Positions 17,004-25,400 of a stretch of DNA of 64,000 nt are shown piece by piece. The notes beneath the pieces are model-generated. The model did no database searches and was not told where the DNA came from. It saw only the letters and a list, made by a program, of their open reading frames with translations. The translations under genes were made by a program, and so were the position numbers. Each line of letters begins with the position of its first letter. Position 1 is the first letter of the stretch. Source of the DNA: Sphingobium sp. CECT 9361 (lineage in GTDB: Bacteria > Pseudomonadota > Alphaproteobacteria > Sphingomonadales > Sphingomonadaceae); the NCBI RefSeq assembly GCF_918741285.1, contig NZ_CAKKNC010000022.1, positions 1-64,000 on the forward strand, given 5' to 3'.

Positions 17004-18233
17004 ATGGAGCAGGCAGACGTCATCATCGTGGGCGCTGGGCACGGCGGCGCACAGGCGGCCATCGCGCTGCGCCAGAACGGCTTTGAAGGCCACATCCTCG
17101 TCATCGGCCGCGAACCCGAAATTCCCTACGAGCGTCCGCCGCTGTCGAAGGAATACCTCGCGCGCACCAAGACTTTCGATCGAATCTGCATCCGCCCGGC
17201 GCAGTTCTGGGAGGACAAGGCTGTCGAGATGAAGCTCGGCGCCGAAGTCGTCTCGCTCGATCCCGCCGCGCACACCGTCAAGCTCGGTGACGGCAGCGAG
17301 ATCGGCTACGGTAGGCTGATCTGGGCTACCGGTGGCGATCCACGCCGCCTGTCGTGCATGGGCGCGGACCTCAAGGGCGTCCACGCCGTCCGCACCAAGG
17401 AAGATGCCGATCGCCTGATGAGCGAACTCGATGAGGGAGCAAAGCGCGCCGTGGTCGTTGGCGGCGGCTACATCGGCCTCGAAGCCGCTGCGGTCCTCAC
17501 CAAGTTCGACGTGCAGGTCACCCTGCTCGAAGCGCTTCCGCGCGTGCTCGCCCGGGTGGCCGGCGAGGCACTGTCCAAATTTTACCAGGCCGAACACCGC
17601 GCTCATGGCGTTGACCTGCGCACCGGTGCGGCGATGGACTGCATCGAGGGTGACGGAACCAAAGTCACCGGCGTGAAGATGCAGGACGGCTCGGTGCTGC
17701 CCGCCGACATCGTGATCGTCGGCATCGGCATCATCCCCTGCGTCAGCCCGCTGCTCTCAGCTGGCGCCTCGGGCGGCAATGGCGTCGACGTCGACGAATT
17801 CTGCCGCACCTCGCTGCCCGACGTCTACGCGATCGGCGATTGCGCGGCCCATACCAACGATTTTGCCGACGGCACGGTGATCCGCCTCGAATCCGTCCAG
17901 AACGCGAACGACATGGCCACCACCGCAGCGAAGGACATCTGCGGCGAGCCTGTGCCCTACAAGGCCACGCCGTGGTTCTGGTCCAACCAGTACGATTTGC
18001 GCCTGCAGACGGTCGGCCTCTCGACCGGCCATGACAACGCGGTGCTGCGCGGCGATCCCGCCGCACGCTCGTTCTCGGTGGTCTATCTCCAGGGCGGCAA
18101 GGTCATCGCGCTCGATTGCGTGAACGTGGTCAAGGACTATGTGCAGGGCAAGAAACTGGTCGAAGCCCGCGCCCAGCTCTCGCCGGAGCAACTGGCCGAC
18201 GCCAGCGTGCCGCTCAAAGAATTGGTCGCCTAA
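17004..18233 (+). CDS. FAD-dependent ferredoxin reductase (P450 redox partner type)
   Basis: 409 residues. N-terminal FAD Rossmann motif VIIVGAGHGGAQAA, central NAD(P) motif VVVGGGYIGLEAAAVL, and the second FAD motif VYAIGDCAA. It resembles putidaredoxin/rhodocoxin reductases of class I P450 systems, which pass NADH electrons to a [2Fe-2S] ferredoxin. With a P450 in the island the functional link is natural, though the genes are 8 kb apart. No ferredoxin ORF is seen in the window, so the electron chain is incomplete here. Good ribosome site (GGAAGG) before ATG 17004. Confidence 0.88.
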   Translation: MEQADVIIVGAGHGGAQAAIALRQNGFEGHILVIGREPEIPYERPPLSKEYLARTKTFDRICIRPAQFWEDKAVEMKLGAEVVSLDPAAHTVKLGDGSEIGYGRLIWATGGDPRRLSCMGADLKGVHAVRTKEDADRLMSELDEGAKRAVVVGGGYIGLEAAAVLTKFDVQVTLLEALPRVLARVAGEALSKFYQAEHRAHGVDLRTGAAMDCIEGDGTKVTGVKMQDGSVLPADIVIVGIGIIPCVSPLLSAGASGGNGVDVDEFCRTSLPDVYAIGDCAAHTNDFADGTVIRLESVQNANDMATTAAKDICGEPVPYKATPWFWSNQYDLRLQTVGLSTGHDNAVLRGDPAARSFSVVYLQGGKVIALDCVNVVKDYVQGKKLVEARAQLSPEQLADASVPLKELVA

Positions 18234-18312
18234 GTCGGACGCAGCGCGCGATCCGTCCCTGCAATATCTCACCCTTCCGCGCAGGCCTTTTACACCGCGG
18301 ACAAGCAAAAGG

Positions 18313-18344
18313 GAGCCGACGACACTCGAGAGTGTCGTCGGCTC
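18313..18344 (-). terminator. Strong hairpin terminator of the glutarate operon
   Basis: GAGCCGACGACACTC and its exact complement form 15-bp arms around a 2-base centre. On the minus strand it is followed by CCCTTTTG, so it ends the glutarate operon whose last stop is at 18379. It may also stop the plus-strand reductase transcript. Confidence 0.75.
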
Positions 18345-18378
18345 AGTCAGGGTGAAACAGGTTGTAGCGATCTGCTGG

Positions 18379-19512
18379 TCAACAATCCGATGCGGCGTCC
18401 CCGAGACGGGGCGATGGCATTGCTGCGCCGATTTTCAGGTCCGAGAAGCGGACCGGAAATCCAACGCTGGGTATGGGGGTGCCATCTTCAGCCGTCAGGT
18501 CGAGTTGGAGACCCCGATGCCGGATTTGCGGGTCGGCAAAAGCATCGGCCACGGTATTGATCGGAGCCACGGGAACTCCTGCCACTTGCAGTTGCGAAAG
18601 CAGCGCGTCGCGCGCCCAAGTCGAGGTCCGCTGCTCCAGAAGCGCATGCAAGGGATCACGATTGGCGACGCGCTGCGGATTTGTCGCGTAGTCGCTGGTG
18701 ACGTCAAGGCCGAGCGTACTGCAAAGCGCCTTGAATTGCCGGTCATTACCGACCGCGATGATCGCCCAACCATCAGCAGTACGGAACACCTCGTACGGCG
18801 ATATATTGGGATGGGCATTCCCGATCCGCATCGGCGGCGTACCCGAGACAAGATAGTTCATGGCCTGGTTCGCCAGGGTTCCTACCATCACGTCGAACAG
18901 GGCTATGTCGATATGCTGGCCCTTGCCGGTAACAGCACGTGAGGCAAGCGCCGCCTGGATCGCAATGGTCGCATAAAGCCCGGTCATGATATCGGCATAG
19001 GCAACGCCGATCTTGTTGGGCTCGCCGTCTGGCTGTCCGGTCAGATCCATGATGCCGCTCATGCCCTGCACGACGAAATCGTAGCCCGCGCGATCGGCGT
19101 AGGGGCCATCCTGCCCGAAACCGGTAATCGAACAGTAGATCAGCCCCGGATTGCGCTTTGACAGGGACTCATAGTCAAGGTTAAAGCGGACGAGACCTCC
19201 GGTCTTAAAGTTCTCGATGACCACGTCGGCCCCGGCCGCAAGCTCCTGCGCCTTCCGGCATTCGTCCGGTTGCGCGAAATCAAGCACCAGCGACCGCTTG
19301 CCACGATTGGCGCTGTGGAAATAGGCAGCATCCCGCTCCCCGTCGGCATATTCGACGAAGGGCGGCCCCCATCGCCTCGTGTCATCACCCGCTGGGGATT
19401 CGATCTTGAGGACGTCTGCGCCGAGATCGGCAAGGATCTGACCGGCCCAGGGCCCAGCCAGTATCCTGGCCAATTCGACGACCTTGAGGCCCGGATATGG
19501 CGCCTGTTCCAT
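18379..19512 (-). CDS. Class III CoA-transferase (CaiB/BaiF), likely glutarate CoA-transferase
   Basis: 377 residues. Typical CaiB/BaiF features: LKVVELARILAGPWAGQILADLGADVLKIE at the start, GYDFVVQGMSGIMDLTG, and YADIMTGLYA with the likely catalytic Asp. It begins one base after the glutaryl-CoA dehydrogenase stop, so they are cotranscribed. In proteobacteria and mitochondria (SUGCT) such enzymes move CoA from succinyl-CoA to glutarate; this pairing makes that role likely. Last gene of the operon, followed by a strong terminator. Confidence 0.87.
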   Translation of the reverse strand: MEQAPYPGLKVVELARILAGPWAGQILADLGADVLKIESPAGDDTRRWGPPFVEYADGERDAAYFHSANRGKRSLVLDFAQPDECRKAQELAAGADVVIENFKTGGLVRFNLDYESLSKRNPGLIYCSITGFGQDGPYADRAGYDFVVQGMSGIMDLTGQPDGEPNKIGVAYADIMTGLYATIAIQAALASRAVTGKGQHIDIALFDVMVGTLANQAMNYLVSGTPPMRIGNAHPNISPYEVFRTADGWAIIAVGNDRQFKALCSTLGLDVTSDYATNPQRVANRDPLHALLEQRTSTWARDALLSQLQVAGVPVAPINTVADAFADPQIRHRGLQLDLTAEDGTPIPSVGFPVRFSDLKIGAAMPSPRLGDAASDC

Positions 19513-19513
19513 G

Positions 19514-20701
19514 CTAGAAGGCCGCGATGCCGGTGATGCCCCGCCCGAGGATCAGTGCATGGACGTCATGCGCACCCTCGTAGGTGTTGACCGTTTCGAG
19601 GTTCAGCATGTGGCGGATCACCTGATACTCGCCTGAAATGCCGTTGCCGCCGTGCATGTCGCGGGCGTGGCGGGCAATGTCGAGCGCCTTGCCGACGTTG
19701 TTGCGCTTTACCAGCGAGATGATCTCGGGGGCAAAGGCGCCTTCGTCCATGGTCCGTCCCACCCGGAGCGAGGCCTGCAGGCCGAGGGAAATCTCGGTCA
19801 CCATGTCTGCCAGCTTCTTCTGGTAAAGCTGGGTCGCCGCCAACGGGCGCCCGAACTGCTTGCGATCCAAGCCATACTGCCGCGCAGCGGCATAGCAGAA
19901 CTCGCCGGCACCCATGGCCCCCCACGAGATGCCGTAGCGCGCCCGGTTAAGGCAGCCGAATGGGCCCTTGAGCCCCTCTACGTTAGGCAGAAGTGCTTCT
20001 TCGGGCACGACCACATCGTCCAGGTTGATCATGCCCGTGATCGAGGCGCGCAGCGACAACTTGCCCTTGATGGCCGGTGCGGACAGGCCGGGCATACCCT
20101 TGTCGAGGATGAACCCACGGATCGCGCCGCCATGGGCCTCCGACTTCGCCCAGACGACGAACACGTCTGCAATGGGCGCATTGCTGATCCAGGTCTTGGC
20201 CCCGCTCAGGCAGTAGCCGCCGCCATCGACCTTGCGCGCATAAGTGCGCATGCCACCCGGGTCAGAACCTGCGTCGGGCTCGGTAAGGCCGAAGCAGCCG
20301 ATGAGTTCACCCGAAGCAAGACCCGGCAGATAACGACGGCGCTGCTCCTCGGAGCCATATTCATGGATCGGGAACATCACCAGGCTAGACTGGACGCTCA
20401 TCATCGAGCGGTAGCCGGAGTCGACCCGTTCGACTTCGCGCGCGACCAGACCGTACGAGACATAGCCTGCGCCCGACCCACCATAGGCCTCAGGGATAGT
20501 TACGCCGAGCAGCCCCTGCCTGCCCATTTCGCGGAAGATTTCGGGATCGGTATGCTCACGCTCGAAAGCCTCGATAGCGCGCGGTTGCAACTCCGACTGC
20601 GCATAGGCCCGTGCCGACGACTGGATGAGCGTTTCCTCTTCCGTCAATTGCCCGGCGAGGCCGAGCGCGTCTTCCCAATCGAAGTTCAAGATGTCAGCCA
20701 T
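19514..20701 (-). CDS. gcdH: Glutaryl-CoA dehydrogenase
   Basis: About 395 residues, the normal GcdH length with start at ATG 20701 (a GGAG site precedes it). Acyl-CoA dehydrogenase signatures: CFGLTEPDAGSDPGGM, KTWISNAPIADVFVVWAKS, and the GcdH-type C-terminus NTYEGAHDVHALILGRGITGI containing the catalytic-base Glu. It oxidises and decarboxylates glutaryl-CoA to crotonyl-CoA using FAD. It sits between the glutamate dehydrogenase and the CoA-transferase. Downstream beta-oxidation genes are not in the window. Confidence 0.93.
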   Translation of the reverse strand: MADILNFDWEDALGLAGQLTEEETLIQSSARAYAQSELQPRAIEAFEREHTDPEIFREMGRQGLLGVTIPEAYGGSGAGYVSYGLVAREVERVDSGYRSMMSVQSSLVMFPIHEYGSEEQRRRYLPGLASGELIGCFGLTEPDAGSDPGGMRTYARKVDGGGYCLSGAKTWISNAPIADVFVVWAKSEAHGGAIRGFILDKGMPGLSAPAIKGKLSLRASITGMINLDDVVVPEEALLPNVEGLKGPFGCLNRARYGISWGAMGAGEFCYAAARQYGLDRKQFGRPLAATQLYQKKLADMVTEISLGLQASLRVGRTMDEGAFAPEIISLVKRNNVGKALDIARHARDMHGGNGISGEYQVIRHMLNLETVNTYEGAHDVHALILGRGITGIAAF

Positions 20702-20747
20702 GTTCAGGTCTCCAGTCGGCAAATGTTTTAGGAAGGCAGGCGTCTGC

Positions 20748-22055
20748 TCAAGGGTACAGTCCGCGCTCCTTGCGGGCGGTCAGAACGCGTCGGCACGACA
20801 AAAGATACGTGGCCGTGCGAAGCGTGAGGCCGTTGATGACAGCCAGCTCGCGGATGGCGTCGAACGCCTGGATCAAGACCTGCTCGAGCCGTACGTATAT
20901 TTCCTGCTCGCTCCAGAAGAAGCTCGAGAAATCCTGTACCCACTCGAAATAGGATACGATTACACCACCAGCGTTGCAGATGACGTCCGGCGCTACCGCA
21001 ATGCCCCGGTCGAACAGAATTTCGTCGGCTTCCGGCACAGTCGGCCCGTTTGCCGCCTCAAGCACGATGCGCGTGGACAGTCGGCGCGCTCGATCCGCAG
21101 TGATCTGGCCTTCCAGCGCGGCCGGGATCAGGATGTCGGACGGAACGTCCCAGAATTGTTCCAAAGTCAAATCGTCGGCCCCGGCGAAACCTGCTATCCC
21201 GCCCGATCGATCGACGTGCTCCTGCAAGCTGGCGATGTCGATGCCACCGGCGTTGTGCAGCGTGCCGGTATGGTCCTGAACTGCTACCACCCTGCAGCCC
21301 GCCTTGACGAAACGGTCGGCAGCCACACCCCCGACATTGCCAAAGCCCTGCAAGGCAATGCGTGCGCCATCGAGGGCGAGTCCGTTCGCAGCGGCCATCA
21401 CGCGCCCGATCGCGAACACGCCAAGGCCGGTTGCCCGGGTCCGCCCGAGAGAGCCGCCGAGGTGAACAGGCTTTCCGGTGACGACGCCCGTAACCGTCGC
21501 CCCGACGTTCTGTGAATATGTGTCCATCACCCAGGCCATGACCTGCGGGTTGGTACCCACGTCAGGCGCGGGAATGTCCTGCTGCGGACCGATGATCAGG
21601 CCGATCTCGCTAGTGTAGCGGCGGGTGACCTTTTCCAGCTCTCGCTGAGAGAGGGTCGAGGGATCGACTCTGATCCCGCCCTTCGCCCCGCCGAACGGCA
21701 GGTTTACCGCCGCGTTCTTGATCGTCATCCATGCGGCGAGGGCCATGACCTCCTCCAGTGACACGTCGGGATGAAAGCGCAGGCCGCCCTTGCCTGGACC
21801 GCGGCTCAGCGAATGCTGCACGCGGTAGCCTTCGAAGTGCCGGATTTCGCCGTTGTCCATCTCGATCGGGATGTCGACGATGAGCGCACGCTTCGGGCGC
21901 TGCATCGTGCCGACCCAGCGGTTCAGGTCGCCAAGGTGAGGTTTTACCATGTCGATCTGGTGCAAGTATGTGCCCCAGGGATTGAGCGGGGTCGACTTGG
22001 CATAGCTGAGCAAGTCGGCCTCGCTCCGCTGCACAGTTGCGCTTTGACCTTCCAT
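20748..22055 (-). CDS. gdhA: Glutamate dehydrogenase (Glu/Leu/Phe/Val family)
   Basis: 435 residues. Substrate-binding region KGGLRFHP and catalytic motif PFGGAKGGIRVDP (active Lys), then Rossmann motif GFGNVGGVAADRF. It most resembles catabolic NAD-type glutamate dehydrogenases. In this operon it would return glutamate from gamma-glutamyl hydrolysis and from the aminotransferase to 2-oxoglutarate and ammonium (inference). GAGAAAGG precedes ATG 22055. It is 46 bp upstream of gcdH and 91 bp after lhgO. Confidence 0.9.
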   Translation of the reverse strand: MEGQSATVQRSEADLLSYAKSTPLNPWGTYLHQIDMVKPHLGDLNRWVGTMQRPKRALIVDIPIEMDNGEIRHFEGYRVQHSLSRGPGKGGLRFHPDVSLEEVMALAAWMTIKNAAVNLPFGGAKGGIRVDPSTLSQRELEKVTRRYTSEIGLIIGPQQDIPAPDVGTNPQVMAWVMDTYSQNVGATVTGVVTGKPVHLGGSLGRTRATGLGVFAIGRVMAAANGLALDGARIALQGFGNVGGVAADRFVKAGCRVVAVQDHTGTLHNAGGIDIASLQEHVDRSGGIAGFAGADDLTLEQFWDVPSDILIPAALEGQITADRARRLSTRIVLEAANGPTVPEADEILFDRGIAVAPDVICNAGGVIVSYFEWVQDFSSFFWSEQEIYVRLEQVLIQAFDAIRELAVINGLTLRTATYLLSCRRVLTARKERGLYP

Positions 22056-22146
22056 TGCCTGATCCTTTCTCCGGGGAGGCTATGTCCCTCAAATGCGTTG
22101 GCCTTGATGGAACGGGGTGGTTCCGTTTTGCCTGCCGTCTCTCCGG

Positions 22147-23367
22147 TCAGCGGGCCGCGAATGCGAAAAACTGCTCTGCCAGGTGCTGCCCGATCGGGAT
22201 GGCCGAGGTTGCGGCCGGCGAAGGGGCATTGCAGACGTGCAGGCACCGCGCCGACTCCCGGATCAGGAAGTCGTGCATCAGCGTCCCGTCGCGCATGACC
22301 GCCTGAGCTCTCACCCCGGCGGGGTAGGGACGCAGGTCGTCGAGCTCCAACTCTGGGCAGTACTTCTGGCAAAGCCGCAGATAGGCCGCTCTCGACAGCG
22401 ACGATTCCAGTTCCGAGATCGTTGGGCGGAGATTTGCGGAGAGCATGCGCCAGAACCCGGGATAGAGTAGCGTCCCGGCAAGGTCGAGCGGATTGATGTC
22501 ACGCCATCTGTATCCCTCGCGGGCCAGGGCCAAGATGGCATTCGGGCCGACCGTGACCGAGCCATCGATCATGCGGGTTAGGTGCACCCCGAGGAACGGT
22601 AGGTCCGGATCCGGCACCGGATAGATTAGGTGCTTGACGATGTCATTGCGGGCGGCGGGCAGCTGGAAATACTCCCCCCGGAACGGCACGATGCGAAAAT
22701 CGAGGTCGAGCTTGCACATCGCTGCAAGCCGGTCTGCCATGAGACCCCCGCAGACGATGGCATGACGACTGCGGAAGACGCCCGCAGTGGTCTCGACCAC
22801 CACCTGCGACGGGCTTTCGGCAATCCCCGTGACCTTCGTGCCAAAACGGATCGCCGCGCCTTGCGCACAGGCGATTTCAGCCATCTTGCGTGTCATGGCC
22901 GGATAGTCGGTAATCCCGCTACGACCGACGCGGATCGCGGCGAGGCCGGAGATGGCGGGCTCGACCTCGTTGAGGGCCCGTCCGTCAAGCATCTCGGGAT
23001 CGAGGTCGTTGGCCTTGCTGCGTTCGAACAGGGTGGAGAGGCGCGAGACCTCTACCTCGTCGGTGGCGACGATCAGCTTGCCGCACCGCTCCGAACGGAT
23101 CCCATGCTCGGCGGTGAAGGCGTAAGTCGCGTCCGATCCGGCGCGGCAGAAGCGGGCCTTGAGGCTGCCGGGGGCGTAATAGACCCCGGCATGGATCACT
23201 CCGCTGTTGTGGCCTGACTGGTGAGCAGCAAGCGTCTGTTCTTTTTCAAGGAGCAGCACCGAGATGCCCGGCCGCAGAGTGGCCAGCTGCAGAGCTGCCG
23301 AAACCCCGACGATGCCGCCGCCGACAATGATGACGTCGGCGGCGTTCCCGGCGCTGCCCGAGCTCAT
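22147..23367 (-). CDS. lhgO: L-2-hydroxyglutarate oxidase/dehydrogenase
   Basis: 406 residues, DAO-family flavoprotein. N-terminal FAD motif VIIVGGGIVGVSAALQL and the LhgO hallmark QSGHNSGVIHAGVYY; C-terminal PAATSAIPIGQHLAEQF. LhgO oxidises L-2-hydroxyglutarate to 2-oxoglutarate, feeding electrons to the quinone pool. Its ATG overlaps the csiD stop (ATGA), reproducing the csiD-lhgO coupling of E. coli. Confidence 0.93.
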   Translation of the reverse strand: MSSGSAGNAADVIIVGGGIVGVSAALQLATLRPGISVLLLEKEQTLAAHQSGHNSGVIHAGVYYAPGSLKARFCRAGSDATYAFTAEHGIRSERCGKLIVATDEVEVSRLSTLFERSKANDLDPEMLDGRALNEVEPAISGLAAIRVGRSGITDYPAMTRKMAEIACAQGAAIRFGTKVTGIAESPSQVVVETTAGVFRSRHAIVCGGLMADRLAAMCKLDLDFRIVPFRGEYFQLPAARNDIVKHLIYPVPDPDLPFLGVHLTRMIDGSVTVGPNAILALAREGYRWRDINPLDLAGTLLYPGFWRMLSANLRPTISELESSLSRAAYLRLCQKYCPELELDDLRPYPAGVRAQAVMRDGTLMHDFLIRESARCLHVCNAPSPAATSAIPIGQHLAEQFFAFAAR

Positions 23368-24296
23368 GCGAGGAGCGTCCCTCTTTGGCGCATGAGTTCG
23401 CGATTCAGCAGCTCGTGCTTCTGGAACGGGGCGCGCCCGTGCAACCAGAAATAGTTGTTCAGCACGACCAGATTGCCCACCGGCAGCGGCGTTTCCACCG
23501 TTCCAGGCGAAGCTTCCATGGATTCAGAGAACCGCTTGAGAAACAGCGCCTCCTCCATCGTCCGCGGCTGCACGAACTGGTCGATGAACGAAACCGACAG
23601 CCCGTACTCGCTCTCGAAGAACAGCGGACGCTCGGTGGTGTGGGCGACGTTCTTGGAGCCGGGCGCCTGGTAGACGAAGCTGGTCTTGGCCAGCGGCGCG
23701 TTGGCAAATTCCGGTAGTTCGTCCCAGTCGTCGATGTGCATGAGCCGGGATTCACCGCCCGTGGCGTTTTCCTCAGCGAACTTCATCATCAGCAGCCAGT
23801 CGGTGGCTTCATCAACGAAAGTGCCGTCGGTGTGCAGGGTGAACAGGCGGTAGGCCTGCCGCAGGTACGAATCGCTGTTGTCGGTGTCCTTGATCAGGAA
23901 CCGGGCGTAGTACTTGTGCGACATCGCATCGTGATTGGCGGGACCAAGCAGGTGGCTGATCGCCGTCCCGAACTTGACGTAGGAATCGGCATCGTCACGC
24001 ACGCCGCGCACGCCGATCTCAAAACCGCCGGATGCGCGGTTGCGGACGATGCTGCGTAACTGCTCGGCAAAGCCGTAGCCGCAGGCCCGCTCCAGGCTAT
24101 CACCAAGGACAAACCGCATGAAGGGCACGTATTCGAGGTTCTGGACCGAGATGTCGTCGACCTCGGCAAAGAAAGCCTCAAGGGCCGATTGCGGGATCTC
24201 GATTGTGTGCAGGCGCTTGTGATACGGATGACCGCGCACGGTGAAGTGCTGCTGGTAGTCGGTCTCGCGCTCGATTTCCAAAACTGCGTGCTGCAT
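23364..24296 (-). CDS. glaH: Glutarate 2-hydroxylase (CsiD/GlaH)
   Basis: About 310 residues with start at ATG 24296, 8 bases after GAGGAG; a GTG at 24305 is the alternative. It is a Fe(II)/2-oxoglutarate dioxygenase of the CsiD family: RAYRLFTLHTDGTFVD contains the iron-binding H-x-D, and YFWLHGRAPFQKH near the C-terminus supplies the distal His and Arg. It converts glutarate to L-2-hydroxyglutarate. First gene of the glutarate operon, divergent from a LysR regulator with an ATC-N9-GAT box between them. Confidence 0.92.
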   Translation of the reverse strand: MQHAVLEIERETDYQQHFTVRGHPYHKRLHTIEIPQSALEAFFAEVDDISVQNLEYVPFMRFVLGDSLERACGYGFAEQLRSIVRNRASGGFEIGVRGVRDDADSYVKFGTAISHLLGPANHDAMSHKYYARFLIKDTDNSDSYLRQAYRLFTLHTDGTFVDEATDWLLMMKFAEENATGGESRLMHIDDWDELPEFANAPLAKTSFVYQAPGSKNVAHTTERPLFFESEYGLSVSFIDQFVQPRTMEEALFLKRFSESMEASPGTVETPLPVGNLVVLNNYFWLHGRAPFQKHELLNRELMRQRGTLLA

Positions 24297-24373
24297 GTCG
24301 TGCACTCCTCGCTATGGGAAGAATGTTAACGCGAGCGGACCATGGACATCCAATGCCGCTTTCAGCTATTTTG

Positions 24374-24388
24374 ATCTTGTTTCCAGAT
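24374..24388. promoter_or_regulatory. LysR-type box between glaH and lysR
   Basis: ATC-N9-GAT (a T-N11-A site within a wider ATCT-N7-AGAT inverted repeat) lies 13 bp upstream of the lysR ATG and ~78 bp upstream of glaH. This is the classical position for joint autoregulation and activation of the divergent operon. Confidence 0.6.
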
Positions 24389-24401
24389 TAAAGGTGGATC
24401 A

Positions 24402-25310
24402 ATGATCGATGCCCGTCAGTTACGCTATTTCTCTGCAGTGGCTGAGCATCTGCACTTCGGGAGGGCGGCAGATACGCTCCACGTGGCCCAGTCGGCGCTG
24501 AGCGTGCAAATCCGCCGGCTCGAGGAGGACCTCGGCACACGGCTGCTCAATCGTGGAAAACGCGCGTCTGTATCACTGACAGAGGCAGGTGCGCTGTTCC
24601 TAGCCGAGGCCAAGATCGCTTTGCGCCAGATCGACCGAGCCGAACGGGTGGGGAAGCTGGCCGCGCGTGGTCTGCTCGGTCGGTTGCAGATAGGCTATAT
24701 CGCCTCGGCCGCCATAAACGGCCTGCTCCCTGACATGCTCGGCACTTTCCGCGAGACCAGTCCGACGGTGGACATCGGGCTGGTTTCGCTCGATACGCCA
24801 GCCCAGATCCGGGCCGTCGCCGACGGGACGATCGATGTCGGGCTGGTGCGGACGCGGACCGCCTATCCCGACACGATCGCAAGCCGCCTCATCCACACGG
24901 AGCGCCTGCACCTCGCCATGGCGCGGACCAACCCACTGACGCGTAAGGACAGGATCTCGTCCCGCGACGCCGCCGCACACCCGTTCATCGTTCCACAGTT
25001 CGATGGCGATTCGGGATTCCTCGACTATCTCGCTGAACTTGGCAGGCGCGCCGGGGTGGAGATCGATCAGGCCATAAAGGTCCCCGACCTGGTCAGCGCT
25101 CTGAGCATGTGCGCGGGCGGTTACGGTGTTGCGCTTGTCCCGGCATGCTTTGCCAACTTTCCGATGGCAGGCGTCGTCGTGCGGCAAATGGAGGATTTTG
25201 CAGAAGAGATAGGGATTCACTGCATCTGGCAGAAGCGGACCAAGTCACCGGCTCTTGCAGCGATGCTTGATGTGATCTCCGGGTTTGCCGGGCAGCTCGC
25301 AGCGCCATGA
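24402..25310 (+). CDS. LysR-family regulator of the glutarate operon
   Basis: 302 residues. N-terminal HTH (LRYFSAVAEHLHFGRAADTLHVAQSALSVQIRRLEEDLG), then a periplasmic-binding-like effector domain (from ~90, LGRLQIGYIASAAINGLLP). AAAGGTGG precedes the ATG. It is divergent from glaH, and a LysR regulator (GcdR) controls glutarate genes in pseudomonads, so this is likely the activator sensing glutarate. Family membership is certain; the effector is inferred. Confidence 0.9.
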   Translation: MIDARQLRYFSAVAEHLHFGRAADTLHVAQSALSVQIRRLEEDLGTRLLNRGKRASVSLTEAGALFLAEAKIALRQIDRAERVGKLAARGLLGRLQIGYIASAAINGLLPDMLGTFRETSPTVDIGLVSLDTPAQIRAVADGTIDVGLVRTRTAYPDTIASRLIHTERLHLAMARTNPLTRKDRISSRDAAAHPFIVPQFDGDSGFLDYLAELGRRAGVEIDQAIKVPDLVSALSMCAGGYGVALVPACFANFPMAGVVVRQMEDFAEEIGIHCIWQKRTKSPALAAMLDVISGFAGQLAAP

Positions 25311-25334
25311 ACAAGTGTTGCAATATTTAGAGCG

Positions 25335-25361
25335 GTTGCCATTAATATGTTTACATGCTAG
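25335..25361 (+). promoter_or_regulatory. Promoter/operator motif shared with gabT
   Basis: GTTGCCATTA, 9 bases, then CATGCTAG, as at 15513-15539. It sits 40 bp before the ALDH2 ATG. No sigma-54 GG/GC pair lies here, so this motif more likely binds a regulator (perhaps the PuuR-like protein). Confidence 0.45.
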
Positions 25362-25400
25362 CCGCCCGCCAGCTCTTGCATGCAACATGAAGGAAGGCAC

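Noticed and set aside
15531..17606. 691-codon open frame on the minus strand
   Set aside because: It is antisense to gabT and the start of the reductase, both of which carry full family motifs. The frame is low-complexity in residue use and has no domain; it is a high-GC shadow.
19652..20731. 359-codon plus-strand frame
   Set aside because: Antisense to gcdH, with no recognisable domain; GC-driven shadow.
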